NCBI GenBank assembly: GCA_008931825.1
Contig: QXVZ01019842.1
Span: 1-28,092, forward strand
Direction of reading: 5' to 3'
Length of the DNA stretch: 28,092 nucleotides
Origin: Phallusia fumigata
Taxonomy: Eukaryota; Chordata; Ascidiacea; Phlebobranchia; Ascidiidae
Made by a program: the position numbers and the translations under genes. Below the pieces are notes generated by a model. It did no database searches, was not told the DNA's origin, and saw only the letters and a program-made list of their open reading frames with translations. Of this stretch, positions 11,570 through 21,957 are shown piece by piece. Position 1 is the stretch's first letter. Every line of letters begins with the position of its first letter.

Positions 11570-11574
11570 TGGTT

Positions 11575-14500
11575 ATGTCATTTGATATTATTGTGTGTGG
11601 TGCCGGTGTCCAAGGACTGTGGACGGCAAATTATTTGGTGCAACAGGGAAAAAATGTTCTTTTATTGGAACAGGTTGGTATGCAGAATTTAAAGTTGTTA
11701 AATATAGACAACCACTAATTAAGCATGTCGCTGTAGCTGAATCACAATTTCAGTGATGTAGTCCTTGTGCTAAACTTGATGACAAAATAGATACTCTTTG
11801 CAGTAATGTCCAGTCCAACATATTATATCAAATGGAATTTAATTGCATTCTGTCAATTCTTCATAATTTAAAAACAAGCAGTTTGATGAACCTTGTGTTG
11901 TGCAACCCCCCCCCCCCCAACAAAAAAAAAAAAAATTTGTTTNNNNNNNNNNNNNNNNNNNNNNNNNNNNNNNNNNNNNNNNNNNNNNNNNNNNNNNNNN
12001 NNNNNNNNNNNNNNNNNNNNNNNNNNNNNNNNNNNNNNNNNNNNNNNNNNNNTTTAAACATGTTTTATTTTTTTTTTTTACCCTCTTAAAACCGCCCCAA
12101 AAAAAAAAAAAAAAAAATTTGGTTTTGCAAAATATGTAGAGTGCTCAAAAATCATGTTCAATGACTGCTTCATACACATTAGATTTCTATTTGCGTGACT
12201 AGAGTGGTGTCAAGTATTGTAACTGTCCTTGACAGTTAGCATATTTTTCTGCATTTTCATTTTAGTTTCCATGGCCCCACACCAGAGGCAGTTCCCATGG
12301 TGATTCAAGGATAACTCGTTACTCTTATACAACTGCTCATCACAGCAAGATCATGCCGGAAGCATTTAAAAAGTGGGCAGATTTGGAAAAAAGATCAAAA
12401 ACACAATTGTTTGTGTAAGTAAATACACAATGTATGACATATTATATGCTCAAAACTACTTTAAAATGATGTTTGCTTGTGCTTTATACTCATAGGTGCC
12501 GAGTTTTGCAAAAATGCAAAGTGGCAGACGTCACATTGCCAGGTATTGTGATGTCACACTTGTGTACAACGACAAGAGTCGCGTTATCCTAATACACATG
12601 AGAGTTACTATAACACTTCCCTGACTGGGTATTCACTTTGCTCATAAAAAATGTATTATGTACAAATCATACTAAACTGGTGCACTGCGCCGACCAAATT
12701 ACTTCTGATCATTTTTTATTGCAGTATAACCGTATTGTTACATAACAATGGTTGAGTATTCACCGGTAAACAATCGCAAGTTTGACGCCATAAATAACGT
12801 AAAATGCTTTTCACTATTATGTGTTTAGTTTTGACACCTTATGAATAAGCTTGCTACGTCCCTGTTCTGTGCAAATATCGACCAGCTCCTACAGAATTGC
12901 TACAAATAGATGGAAAAATTCAAGGTGGCGACCACTGTGCCTGAAAAACCCAAGGTGGCCGTGCCACCTCACCACCGCTTACTCAGCGCCTCTGTTTGTA
13001 CTATACATATACTTTCAATTTGTTTTCAATTTTACAAAATGGATTAATAGCTGTGGTTCAAGCCAGAAATTATGTATATTTTCCATTCTCCATTTGTTAG
13101 TTAACAAATATTGTTTTTACTGTGGTTTTTGTAATTTCCTTTTTTAGGAACTGTGGACTGCTAACAGTTGCAGGCCAGAAGGAAATTGACACAATGCTAA
13201 ACATTTTGAAAGAAGCAAAAACCCCCCACAATCTTCTCACCGCATCAGAAATCACACAAAAGTACCCTAGTTTGGCCTCAGGTGGTTTAAATGGCATTTT
13301 TGAAAAGACCGCTGGTGTATTGAAAGCCAAGCACTGTCTTTTTGCTTTGCAGGTAATGGGTTTTTGTATTGTGTTTTGTAAAATGCATGGCAATAAAACA
13401 AGGTGATCCAAGCTTAACAAATTGTGCTATGGAGGCCAACCAACATGTAAAGGAGTTATATGATGGAAAAACAAACATACATTTTACTAAAAAAAAATAA
13501 ATTTCTGTCAAGATTACAAAACACATTGCAAAACATTTTTTCAAGGAAGCTTTTGTTGAAGATGGTGGAACATTTCAAGATTGTGAAAAAGTGCTTTCAA
13601 TCCAGCCAGTTCACAACACTTTAGTAAAAGTTACAACAAACAAGGGAACCTACTCGGCCAATTCGATTGTCCTGGCTTGCGGTTCTTGGATAAATAATTT
13701 GCTGAAACCTCTTCAAACAATTCTTCCTCTTGAGGTGAGTTAAGCAAGGTGCAAAGTGTCACATATGTTTCCAACGGAGCCGTATAAGCAGGGTTACCAT
13801 CGATCTGGAACCAAAAGCACTCAGCGTTCAGGCTTCATTTATTTCTAATAAATTCCTTTACGTACTCGTCATAGAAATTGTTTTTGAGCTTGCTCATTTT
13901 CACTTAGGTTAAGTATATGCCTAAACTTCCGTGCAAAATTAGCCTTTCTGACTACCTTAGCAAGCTTACAGTGCCTCAATTTGGGTTGTGAATTAGATTG
14001 TGTTTGTTTCATGCCACAAAGATTGGTAGCAAAACAACTCTGACGAGATATAAACAATTTCCATTGAATATTGTTAATACCAAGACAAAATAAGGATGTA
14101 AGCCGAAAATAGTTACAAATCTTAGAAATAAGGACGATATGGTAACCCTGCCTATAAATCAACTTTTTATCCATTTTTACAACTTTTTTGTAACTGGAGT
14201 ATGCATGGTAAATGTGCATGATTATCCTGTACTCAAATAGTTTGGTTTAATTTTAGCTTAGTCAAAAAAATTTCAATATCGTCTTGTTATTTTCTTGCCT
14301 ATTTGGTTCTAAAATAAAATTTTTGTGATGTTTGTATCTTTAAAATAATATGTTTATTTGTTGTATTTCAAAAAAACAACACTTTTGTCAAATGCTTTTT
14401 GTTTGTTTTTCGATCAGATCAAAGATGTTTTTAGAAAAGAAAATGATATCCTGTCAACTCTATTAAAGAATGAACAAAATGACCTTTTTTGCCAAAAATT

Positions 14501-16296
14501 AAATTTAACAAAAAACTTAAAAGAACTGTTTTCGTGTGTGTCCCATAGCTATCATAACAATCTGTGAAGACGTTTTTGCAACAAATGTATACACAGAAAT
14601 GATCTAAAGGATGCTGGCGTTGTTGCAACTTCCTTTATTGCATTTTTGTAACAACATTGTCGTGCATTCTGTAAACTCAATTGAACCAATCTTTTTCCTG
14701 TTGTAAAATTGTCGGGTTTTTTAGCCAACCAGGGTTGACGTTGTATATTGGAAGGCGAGAAACCCTGAACAGTTGCAGGCAAACAATGATTTTCCAGCAG
14801 TAATTTTTCACACCAAAATCCATGCTTATTCAACACCAATTATTGAGTATCCTGGACTGATGAAGGTAACTTTTTGTGCAATATTGATTTTTTTAAACTT
14901 AGACTTTTTATTAATTTTTGTTTAAATTTACATAATTTGTTGTTAAAGCTGTAAAAGGGGACAATGAAAACACAAACTTATGCTAAAAACCTATGTAGCA
15001 TTTATAATGTACTGATACAGAGTGTTGCGTTTGACTCAGTTGCTTATGACTTCTCTGTATATTCAGGTCTGTTGTCATTTTGGTGTGATAATCGACCCTG
15101 ACAAACGGGATGCTTTGAATGAAAAATCAACGCAAGAGTCTGAAGAAAATCAGGAGATTTTGGCAAAAATTGTGGAAAAAAATTATCCAGGACTCCACCC
15201 AGAGCCATCAATTATTGAACATTGCATTTATACAGTAAGTTTATTTCCACATGAACAAAATTTGAACTGTCTTAAAAAGTGGAATTGTATGTTCAAAAAC
15301 AGCTACCATTAACAAAGTGCAAGAAATGTCTACGTACCACATGGACATGCTATTTGACTGTTGGTAATCCATAACCTGAGCTACTTGATTTAGCACCTAA
15401 TTTCACCTTGACCTTCAGACCCCAATAGCTGCAGTTACAACAATTTTACCATTTTTTAACTAATTTTGTATGTTACTTTGTTAGTAAGGATGCATGCAGC
15501 TCATACTGATGTTTCTTTGCAGTTTTAAGCAAACTTTAATGTGTAAAAGAGGCGCCCCGTGAACAACTTCAATTAACACATGTGGTGTGTGAAACATTTT
15601 CTTAAATGTATGTCACCTTTAGGAAACCCCGGATAAGGATTTTATACTGGATCGCCATCCTGTGTTTCAAAACATTATCATTGGTGCTGGGTTTTCAGGT
15701 ATGCTTACCGCTCATATGTGGCCAAATGTGTTGGGGTGTTGGGTTAATTTTGGTAGGTGACGAATAGGTGTATCAAAGCTGCAAGTGTTCTGTTTAGCAG
15801 AGCAACAAACATAGTGGTTTAAACTTTTTTTATTCCATAGACCCCCTTGAACGATGTTCTAAGCTATAGTCCCCTCACTGGAAACTTAGTTTGTATATAG
15901 TATTTTTATGTCAGTATATTAGTATCTTCAGAATAAACATAACTGATATTATAAAAAAAATGCAATTACATTTCAAACAAAATTCCCCCTTTGCAAATAT
16001 ACAATCCCCAAATGGGTAATTCCCCCAGTTACAAACCTTTAACTCCAGTTACGAACGTTGGTAATTTGTTGAACTTTGTGGTTGTCAGAATAGCTTGTGT
16101 CATGAAGCTCATAATTTGATATTTTTTCTGTCGTAACTTAACTGTTTTTGAACCTGCTCATTGCTTTCCAGGTCATGGTTTTAAGATGTCTCCGGTTATT
16201 GGAAGGATTTTGGGAGATCTCGCACTTAATCATCTACCTGCCTATCCACTACACCACTTCTCAATGTCAAGATTTATTAAAAAATCATCACTTTAA
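11575..16296 (+). CDS. PIPOX: Peroxisomal sarcosine/pipecolate oxidase-like flavoenzyme, copy 2
   Basis: Exons: 11575-11673, 12266-12414, 13148-13352, 13546-13734, 14725-14865, 15067-15234, 15623-15698, 16172-16296; 1152 nt, 383 aa. Exon lengths equal those of copy 1 except exon 5 (141 vs 147 nt). Motifs: [14 protein letters not shown] (FAD GxGxxG), [15 protein letters not shown] with the active-site His44, Arg48 and Arg51 equivalents, [42 protein letters not shown] with flavinylation Cys314, [12 protein letters not shown], and GAGFSGHGFK with Lys347. It looks catalytically competent. The C-terminus is KKSSL: SSL is only a weak PTS1 variant, so peroxisomal import is less certain than for copy 1. 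The gene is the longest of the three because introns 2, 4 and 7 contain hAT-like insertions and intron 1 holds an assembly gap. AATAAA occurs at 16364-16369 and 16523-16528. Confidence 0.92.
11906..12118. other. Assembly gap with homopolymer flanks in intron 1 of copy 2
   Basis: Bases 11943-12052 are 110 Ns. The left flank is a 13-base C run, then an A run, then TTTGT. The right flank has a T run, then a short C-rich stretch, then a long A run and TTTGG. The two flanks look alike (C-rich, poly-A, TTTG), so they may be two error-prone readings of one low-complexity site. No exon is missing: exons 1 and 2 are both present. Confidence 0.85.
12491..12994. mobile_element. hAT-type non-autonomous element (MITE) in intron 2 of copy 2
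   Basis: About 504 bp. The left end reads CATAGGTGCCGAGT and the reverse complement of the right end reads CAGAGGCGCTGAGT (11 of 14 identical). The flanking 8-mers TTTATACT (12483-12490) and TTTGTACT (12995-13002) match at 7 of 8 positions, the duplication size produced by hAT transposases. It contains no transposase frame. The right subterminal part has two CAAGGTGGC words and is GC-richer than the intron. Confidence 0.7.
13789..14150. mobile_element. hAT-type non-autonomous element (MITE) in intron 4 of copy 2
   Basis: About 362 bp. Perfect 12-bp terminal inverted repeats CAGGGTTACCAT (13789-13800 and the complement at 14139-14150). The flanking 8-mers CGTATAAG (13781-13788) and CCTATAAA (14151-14158) match at 6 of 8, fitting an aged hAT target duplication. 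A minus-strand open frame crosses the element, but it has no transposase motif and runs past the end into flanking DNA, so I do not call it a gene. Confidence 0.75.
15812..16049. mobile_element. Degenerate hAT-like element in intron 7 of copy 2
   Basis: The left end TAGTGGTTTAAACTTTTTTT followed by a run of Cs (GACCCCC) resembles the CAGTGGTTCTCAAAC-type hAT ends. The reverse complement of the right end, ACTGGAGTTAAAGGTTTG, is similar. The flanking 8-mers AACAAACA and TACGAACG match at only 5 of 8. The boundaries are approximate. Confidence 0.4.
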
Positions 16297-16363
16297 ATAA
16301 TTTTAACTTTCTTAGTCAAAATTTGCTGCAACATAGTTGCGAATTAGTTTCTGTGTTTTCTTT

Positions 16364-16369
16364 AATAAA
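16364..16369 (+). terminator. Poly(A) signal for PIPOX-like copy 2
   Basis: AATAAA hexamer 68 bases after the TAA; a second hexamer lies at 16523-16528. Confidence 0.5.
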
Positions 16370-16843
16370 TATTGGAAGACACTTTGGAACAATTCTCGGT
16401 TCTGATCTTAACTCTTATTTTTTACTTATGTTTCTGCATTTACCTGAACAATTTCTTGTATGCCTGATGCAATCCTTACTATATCACTGATGATGGCATG
16501 AGTTATTGCAGTATGTCTGATGAATAAAGCAAGGTGCTTTGTAAAACCATTTGGGCCTGCACATTTTAATAAAAAATACACTTTGATTTATTTATTGTTA
16601 GCATGCTTTAATGCGTACTTTTAGCAATTGTATCTTTAGTGGGAAAATGAAGTTCTTCTTTAATTTGTTGTCAAACCATCAGTACCAAATACGTTTTTTT
16701 CTTTTCTCTATCATTAAATCTTTTGTTTGCAGCTTTCTTTCTTGTAACTTCTAATATCGTATTAATACTTTGCAAGTATGTATTGGCAAGTTCAGATGTT
16801 ATGCATTCCAAATAATTTAAGTGCTAACAATTGTGCCGAATTT

Positions 16844-16872
16844 TTCTGGCAGGTTTTTTTTCAGTTACGTAG
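16844..16872 (+). promoter_or_regulatory. Candidate splice acceptor(s) just before PIPOX-like copy 3 start
   Basis: A polypyrimidine run of about eight Ts ends in CAG at 16864, ten bases before the ATG; a second AG lies at 16872. The placement matches that seen before copy 2 and fits trans-splicing or a very short 5'UTR exon. Confidence 0.35.
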
Positions 16873-16874
16873 GT

Positions 16875-19800
16875 ATGACTTTTGATGTGATTGTTTGTGG
16901 ATCTGGGATTATCGGCACATGGACTGCCCATTATTTGGCAGAACAAAAGAAGAATGTTTTGCTTCTCGAACAGGTTGTTTATTGTTTTTGCACCTTTGTA
17001 TCTTTATGTTTCCCCATTTTACATGTATACATGAATACTTATTGTTCATTGATAATGGCATGAGTTTAAAACATTTTATAAATATGAGTGTCGCTTTTAA
17101 GAACTATTAGGTCCAACATATTTTTGATAGCAGTTGTGAACAGTTGAGGTTTTGTGTTCCAAATGTTTGTTTTAGGCCAATTAAGAAACTTTTGCCAAAC
17201 ACTCGCCAATGTGCAAAGTTGTTGGTAGCAGTCATGAACAACATGTTTTGGGAGCACGAGAAAAGATGACCTGTTTTAACATTTTTTGTTCCGCAGATCT
17301 TTTCATCTTAATTTTTTGAATTTTTAGATTTTTTTGTATGAAACCTGCAAGACAGCACATTTTTGTGTTTAACTTTGTTTATTAAATGTCCAGTATCCAT
17401 TGGATCATGATAAAGGAAGCTCGCATGGTCCGTCGAGGGTATTTCGCTCTACTTATCCCACTGAACACCATGGAGACATGATGCCGGAATCGATAATTAT
17501 GTGGCACAGCTTGGAAAAGAAAGTCAATGACACTCTTTTAACGTAAGACGTTATGATGCATCAATCCATTGTGGATACCTAAAAAAGTTGGGATTTTATC
17601 GTATGTAGTGTTTTTAAACCATATAACTGTCATGTTTTCTATGTCACTCAAATGGTCAAGTAGTTGATGGTTTAAATCTTCTCCTTTCCAATTGAAAAGA
17701 AAGTACTGTATGTTGCATCAGACATAATTTTTTAAATTTTAAAATGAAGAAGATAAAAATGCTATTGAGACAGCAGGCAGGTTAATTGAAACCATGTCTG
17801 CTTTCTAAACTGGTTTAAAACATTAGTTACATTGTTTCAATTACTTGATAATTGTCTCTCTTTTTTACTGCATGTAAGATTGTGCTCTATCAACAAAAAC
17901 ATTGGATGCAATAACTTGTTTTAGTGCGAACAAAATCCTTCTGAAAAGAAAATGTAAAACTCAACAATCTCTTTTTTCTAGACATTGTCTATATCTAGAT
18001 ATGGCATGTGAGGAAATAATCGAGCAGTATGTAAGCTCACTCGACAAAATCAATGTTTCCTATACCATACTGAAACCAGATGAAATTTCGAAAATATTTC
18101 CTGGTATATCCTCTGGAAGCTTCAGAGGTGTCTTAGATCGAACCGGGGGTGTTTTACATTCTGACAAATGCCTTAAAGCTGTAATTGTAAGTGCTTTGTT
18201 GTAGTTAAAAGCCAAACAATACCCCAACAATGGATATGTTTTAAGTGGCACCTAACAACTAACTCTTTTATCATATTTAAAAACAATAAACTTTTGATAA
18301 ACATTAAGTATGTTTTGGTGGTTCACGAACTTTACTGAAGATCTAGTTAGTTATTCCAATCTGGTTATTTATCTGCACACTAGATGATGATCTGACTTAA
18401 AACGCGCAGCATTGTTGTATCTTTAGAACTCTTACTTGTCTTTGGGAGGATCTGTTCAGTACAATCAAAAAGTGACACAAATAATACCAGTTCACAACAA
18501 ACTGGTAAAGGTTAAAACCAGCAAAGGTTTGTATGACTGTGAATCTGTGGTGTTGACATGTGGGTCATGGATAAACAAGCTAACTTCTGCCTTGGAATTA
18601 ACTCTCCCTGTTTATGTAAGTTTTACATTTCAATAGTTACATGTTGATGAATTTAATCAAGTTAAGTCAAGTCAAATTTAATGCATTGTCCATTAAATAA
18701 TTTCTCATCATTGAAAGGTTTCATAAAACAGCAAGGACACCTAAAAAACCATAGGTTATTGAGTTAAGTGTCCTATATTTTGAAAGATGCCTTAAGTGTA
18801 CTTGGTGTGTTTTGCCGTAGGATCGCAACTGACCACACAAACTGACGGGATACAGTCGGTTGCATAAAACAGTGGTCGAACCCACAGGTTAATCTGTATT
18901 GTTTTTGTTATATTGGCCCTATTACTTCGGTATCCCTTAATTTCCGATTGACAATCACCAAAAAGCCCATCAGAAAACTAGAAAAAACTAAAAATTGTTT
19001 TGTATATTTGCAAAAAAGTAATTGGTAATAACTGTTCAGCATAAATTGTTTAGAACAGATCGGCCATCAAATAGTCAGACAAAAAAGCCTTCCACTTTAT
19101 GTTGTAGTTGTGGTAATGAAGCAACCACAATACCCTTGCGTTTTTACTTCTTTTTTAGCTTAACATTGAGATCAAACTTACAAAAAAACAATTCAGAATT
19201 TGCAACAGGCTGAAATATTGCCTTGATTTAGCCATTGGAAGTCGATGTTGTATACTGGAAAGCGAAAGACCCAGCCTTATTCGATGGTTCTCATTTTCCT
19301 ACCACCTATGTTGTTGTGGATGATGAAAAGCGAGTCTACACAACTCCAATCAACGAACAACCTGGTCTGATGAAGGTAAGATTCAGGAAACTGATTTGAT
19401 AGAACAATATCTTAATAACAAGTCGTTAATCAGGATTTTTTTTAATTATTAGTGACTTAATTAGCGTATTTTGTTGTTTATTGAACCTGATATACCCACA
19501 TGTAAGGCTTTTAGTGGGCCACCCCAAACCTATTACACAATAAACAAATATACCATTACATAAAATGAGATCAACATCAGGTTGACAATGCACTGATATA
19601 GCTTTCCAACAGTATAAATCCAATTTTTTAACCTTTTTCAACTAAAATCCATGAAACATAACTTGACATTACGATCAACAGGTTTGTCTTCATGCTGGCG
19701 TAGTTATAGATCATGAGCATAGAAATGATCTAGATGAAAAGAAGAAGATGAAGAAGAAAGATCTTCTGCAGACGTTGACCAAAATAGTTAAAAAGCACTA

Positions 19801-20579
19801 TCCAAATCTTGAACCGACTCCACTGGTTCGGGAGAGCTGCATATATACTGTAGGTGTACCAATGTTTATAGGTTCCTATTTGAAATGGGTTTCCTGGCCG
19901 TTTTACGTTTTTCTACTGTTTTTTTTGGGTCTGGCAAACTTTGATTTGTTCCTTATGTTTGTAAAAGAAATGGTTCATATATTTTTAAATTCTCACACAT
20001 GGTTATCTGAGCTTGTGCACTGTAATTTCTTTTCCCTGTCATTCTTACACCCACAGGCTCCCTAAACAGAAATTTGGAATCAGCAATTTTTGTTAAAGTA
20101 AGTTACTCTTTCATGTAATAATAGTTGGTACAACACAAAGTATTCGAAAGCATTGTATGACTTTTGGGTAAATCCAATCATTTTTCCTATTTTGCCCACA
20201 AATAAATGAATTTGGACCTTTTGATTAGGGGCCAATATATGACACCGTCTGTTGTTTACTACATACAACTTTATTTTATTTGTTAAGATGACCCCTGACA
20301 AGGACTTTATAATTGACAACCATCCTACATTTAAAAATATAGTAATTGGAACTGGATTTTCAGGTAACTATAAGCTAATGGTTCAACTACATTTTAACCT
20401 TGATCAATTTTAAAACAATAACTCGAACAAAATGTTTTTGCTTCAATAACACAGGCCATGGCTTCAAACTTGCTCCCGTTGCTGGAAAGATGCTTGGACA
20501 ACTTGCATTGTCAGAGCAACCCTCATATCCTATGCACCATTTTTCCATTGCCAGATTTGCAAAGGAATCTATGTTGTAA
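16875..20579 (+). CDS. PIPOX: Peroxisomal sarcosine/pipecolate oxidase-like flavoenzyme, copy 3
   Basis: Exons: 16875-16973, 17394-17542, 17982-18186, 18427-18615, 19232-19375, 19682-19849, 20288-20363, 20455-20579; 1155 nt, 384 aa. Same eight-exon plan as copies 1 and 2. Motifs: FDVIVCGSGIIGTW (FAD GxGxxG), HDKGSSHGPSRVFR with active-site His44 and Arg48/Arg51, [39 protein letters not shown] with flavinylation Cys315, TPDKDFIIDNHP, and GTGFSGHGFK with Lys348. In exon 1 it matches copy 2 at 23 of 33 residues, while copy 1 matches copy 2 at 20 of 33, so copies 2 and 3 look like the closer pair. A Lys-rich run (EKKKMKKK) in exon 6 is unique to this copy. The C-terminus is SML, not a canonical PTS1. 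Probably an active flavoprotein oxidase; substrate unknown. Confidence 0.92.
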
Positions 20580-20836
20580 CATTTTATTTTTATCTTGCGC
20601 AGCAACCATTTATATCTCTACAGCTTAATATGCAACAATCGTACTGTGCCTAATTTTCTTTTCGTATGTATCGATGGTCTTTATCAAGTGCTGCAAGTGA
20701 TCATATATTTTTTGCGCTTTTGTTTGTCGTTGTTAACAATATATATTTTCAGGTTTTAAACACCTTTGTAGGCAAAAACTTTAAGGGGCGGACAATAAGA
20801 TGCCAGCCGAAAAGTTTGGAAGGAGTGTAAACTTTA

Positions 20837-21063
20837 GTGCGTAAAAGTGTTTGGTTAGAGCCACTCTCAAGTCAGAAACTTGGAAATTAGTGAGAGTCAT
20901 GTCCCATTTAGGCCCCCAGGCCTTGGATACGTATTATTCGGGCGTAGTTNGTGCGTAAAAGTGTTTGGTTAGAGCCACTCTCAAGTCAGAAACTTGGAAA
21001 TTAGTGAGAGTCATGTCCCATTTAGGCCCCCAGGCCTTGGATACGTATTATTCGGGCGTAGTT
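20837..21063 (+). repeat. 113-bp perfect direct repeat around a single N (likely assembly overlap)
   Basis: 20837-20949 and 20951-21063 are identical by eye over all 113 bases, separated only by one N at 20950. This is the expected mark of two contig ends that overlap but were abutted instead of merged. Confidence 0.9.
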
Positions 21064-21508
21064 AAAGCCTCGAGGAAAAGTGGAAAAAACATAACGGATA
21101 AAAACGAGGTTTTGTATGACAACAAATCCTTTATAATGTAGAGATTTGCATAAAAATACCAAGCGTTCGGGAATTTTATCCCGTTTGCTGGTCACCGTTC
21201 ACTAGCATGTTAACTATTCGGTACAATTTTCAGGGAGGCGTTTTGTACCCACCCAAAAATGTTGAACATAATAAGCGTTTGTTAATTTTTACAACTTCTG
21301 TCATTTCTTTTTTGTCAGTTTAAAGTGTTAATAAAAGTTTTTAAGGATTGTACTTTTGCCACTTTCGCCACGGCCAGGACCAATGACGCAAAAACTGCTT
21401 CGGGAAAAACGCCAGCGAGGTCATAAATTCTGTATGACCTGTAGTAACCTTAAAAATGGGCGTCTGGTCAGCTGACACTCTTGAACGCTTGGATGATTTC
21501 TGGTGTTG

Positions 21509-21747
21509 TAAATACTGGCCGCTTGTTTTGTGATCAGGTTCTCTTCAGGTTGTGCTTTTTCTTTCTTGTTCATCGTGATATGTTATAGGCAAGATCGAAT
21601 ACATCAACGTTGTGTGGTAATGTTTGANTAAATACTGGCCGCTTGTTTTGTGATCAGGTTCTCTTCAGGTTGTGCTTTTTCTTTCTTGTTCATCGTGATA
21701 TGTTATAGGCAAGATCGAATACATCAACGTTGTGTGGTAATGTTTGA
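21509..21747 (+). repeat. 119-bp perfect direct repeat around a single N (likely assembly overlap)
   Basis: 21509-21627 and 21629-21747 are identical by eye over 119 bases, separated by one N at 21628. It has the same pattern as the repeat at 20837-21063; the 677-base piece between the two Ns is probably a small contig joined at both ends. Confidence 0.9.
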
Positions 21748-21957
21748 TATTTGTTGTGAAATAGTAAAATACCGTTTGGTTGATGGCGAGGCCAGCAGAA
21801 GCATATTTGCACTCAGTTTTGAAGATACTGAGTCAATCGATAAAGGACAAGTGTTTGTCAAATAGATACCTATATCATGAATTTAACCATTTATTTTCGA
21901 TATGTTTTGTTTGTTGGTTTAGACTCTGTGTGTATTTTAATATAGTGTCTGTGTACA

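Larger units (their letters stand above)
10033..11574. other. Divergent intergenic region between PIPOX-like copies 1 and 2
   Basis: About 1.5 kb separates the two outward-facing starts and could hold a shared or paired promoter. I see no recognisable gene. Short open frames here have no family features. A small CAA repeat lies at about 10899-10917. The left ~500 bases are richer in CG dinucleotides than the surrounding introns. Confidence 0.5.
16297..16874. other. Intergenic region between PIPOX-like copies 2 and 3
   Basis: 578 bases. Contains two AATAAA signals (16364-16369 and 16523-16528) for copy 2. Near its right end is a T-rich tract ending TCAG at 16861-16864, with another AG at 16871-16872, only 2-10 bases before ATG 16875. 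No coding potential seen. Confidence 0.5.
20580..21957. other. Region between PIPOX-like copy 3 and PNPLA8, with two assembly junctions
   Basis: Includes the copy 3 3'UTR and the PNPLA8 upstream region. Two single-N joins (20950 and 21628) are each flanked by perfect direct repeats. The section 21360-21440 is GC-richer and has a CCAAT word at 21380-21384 next to TGACGCA, which could belong to a promoter. No coding exon recognised. T-rich tracts ending in AG at 21921-21922 and 21944-21945 precede the PNPLA8 ATG. Confidence 0.5.

Noticed and set aside
12851-13147. Plus-strand open frame ahead of copy 2 exon 3
   Set aside because: It runs through the MITE and intron sequence; no family similarity and no splice logic.
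13869-14219. Minus-strand 116-codon open frame
   Set aside because: It lies over the hAT-like element in copy 2 intron 4 and its flank, has no recognisable domain, and is not conserved in the paralogues.
17879-17981. Alternative earlier acceptor for copy 3 exon 3 (TAAG at about 17879)
   Set aside because: In the required phase it meets a stop, and the CTAG acceptor at 17981 gives the same 205-nt exon as the other two copies.
20837-21747. Genuine tandem duplications upstream of PNPLA8
   Set aside because: Both are perfect and interrupted by exactly one N, which points to contig joining.
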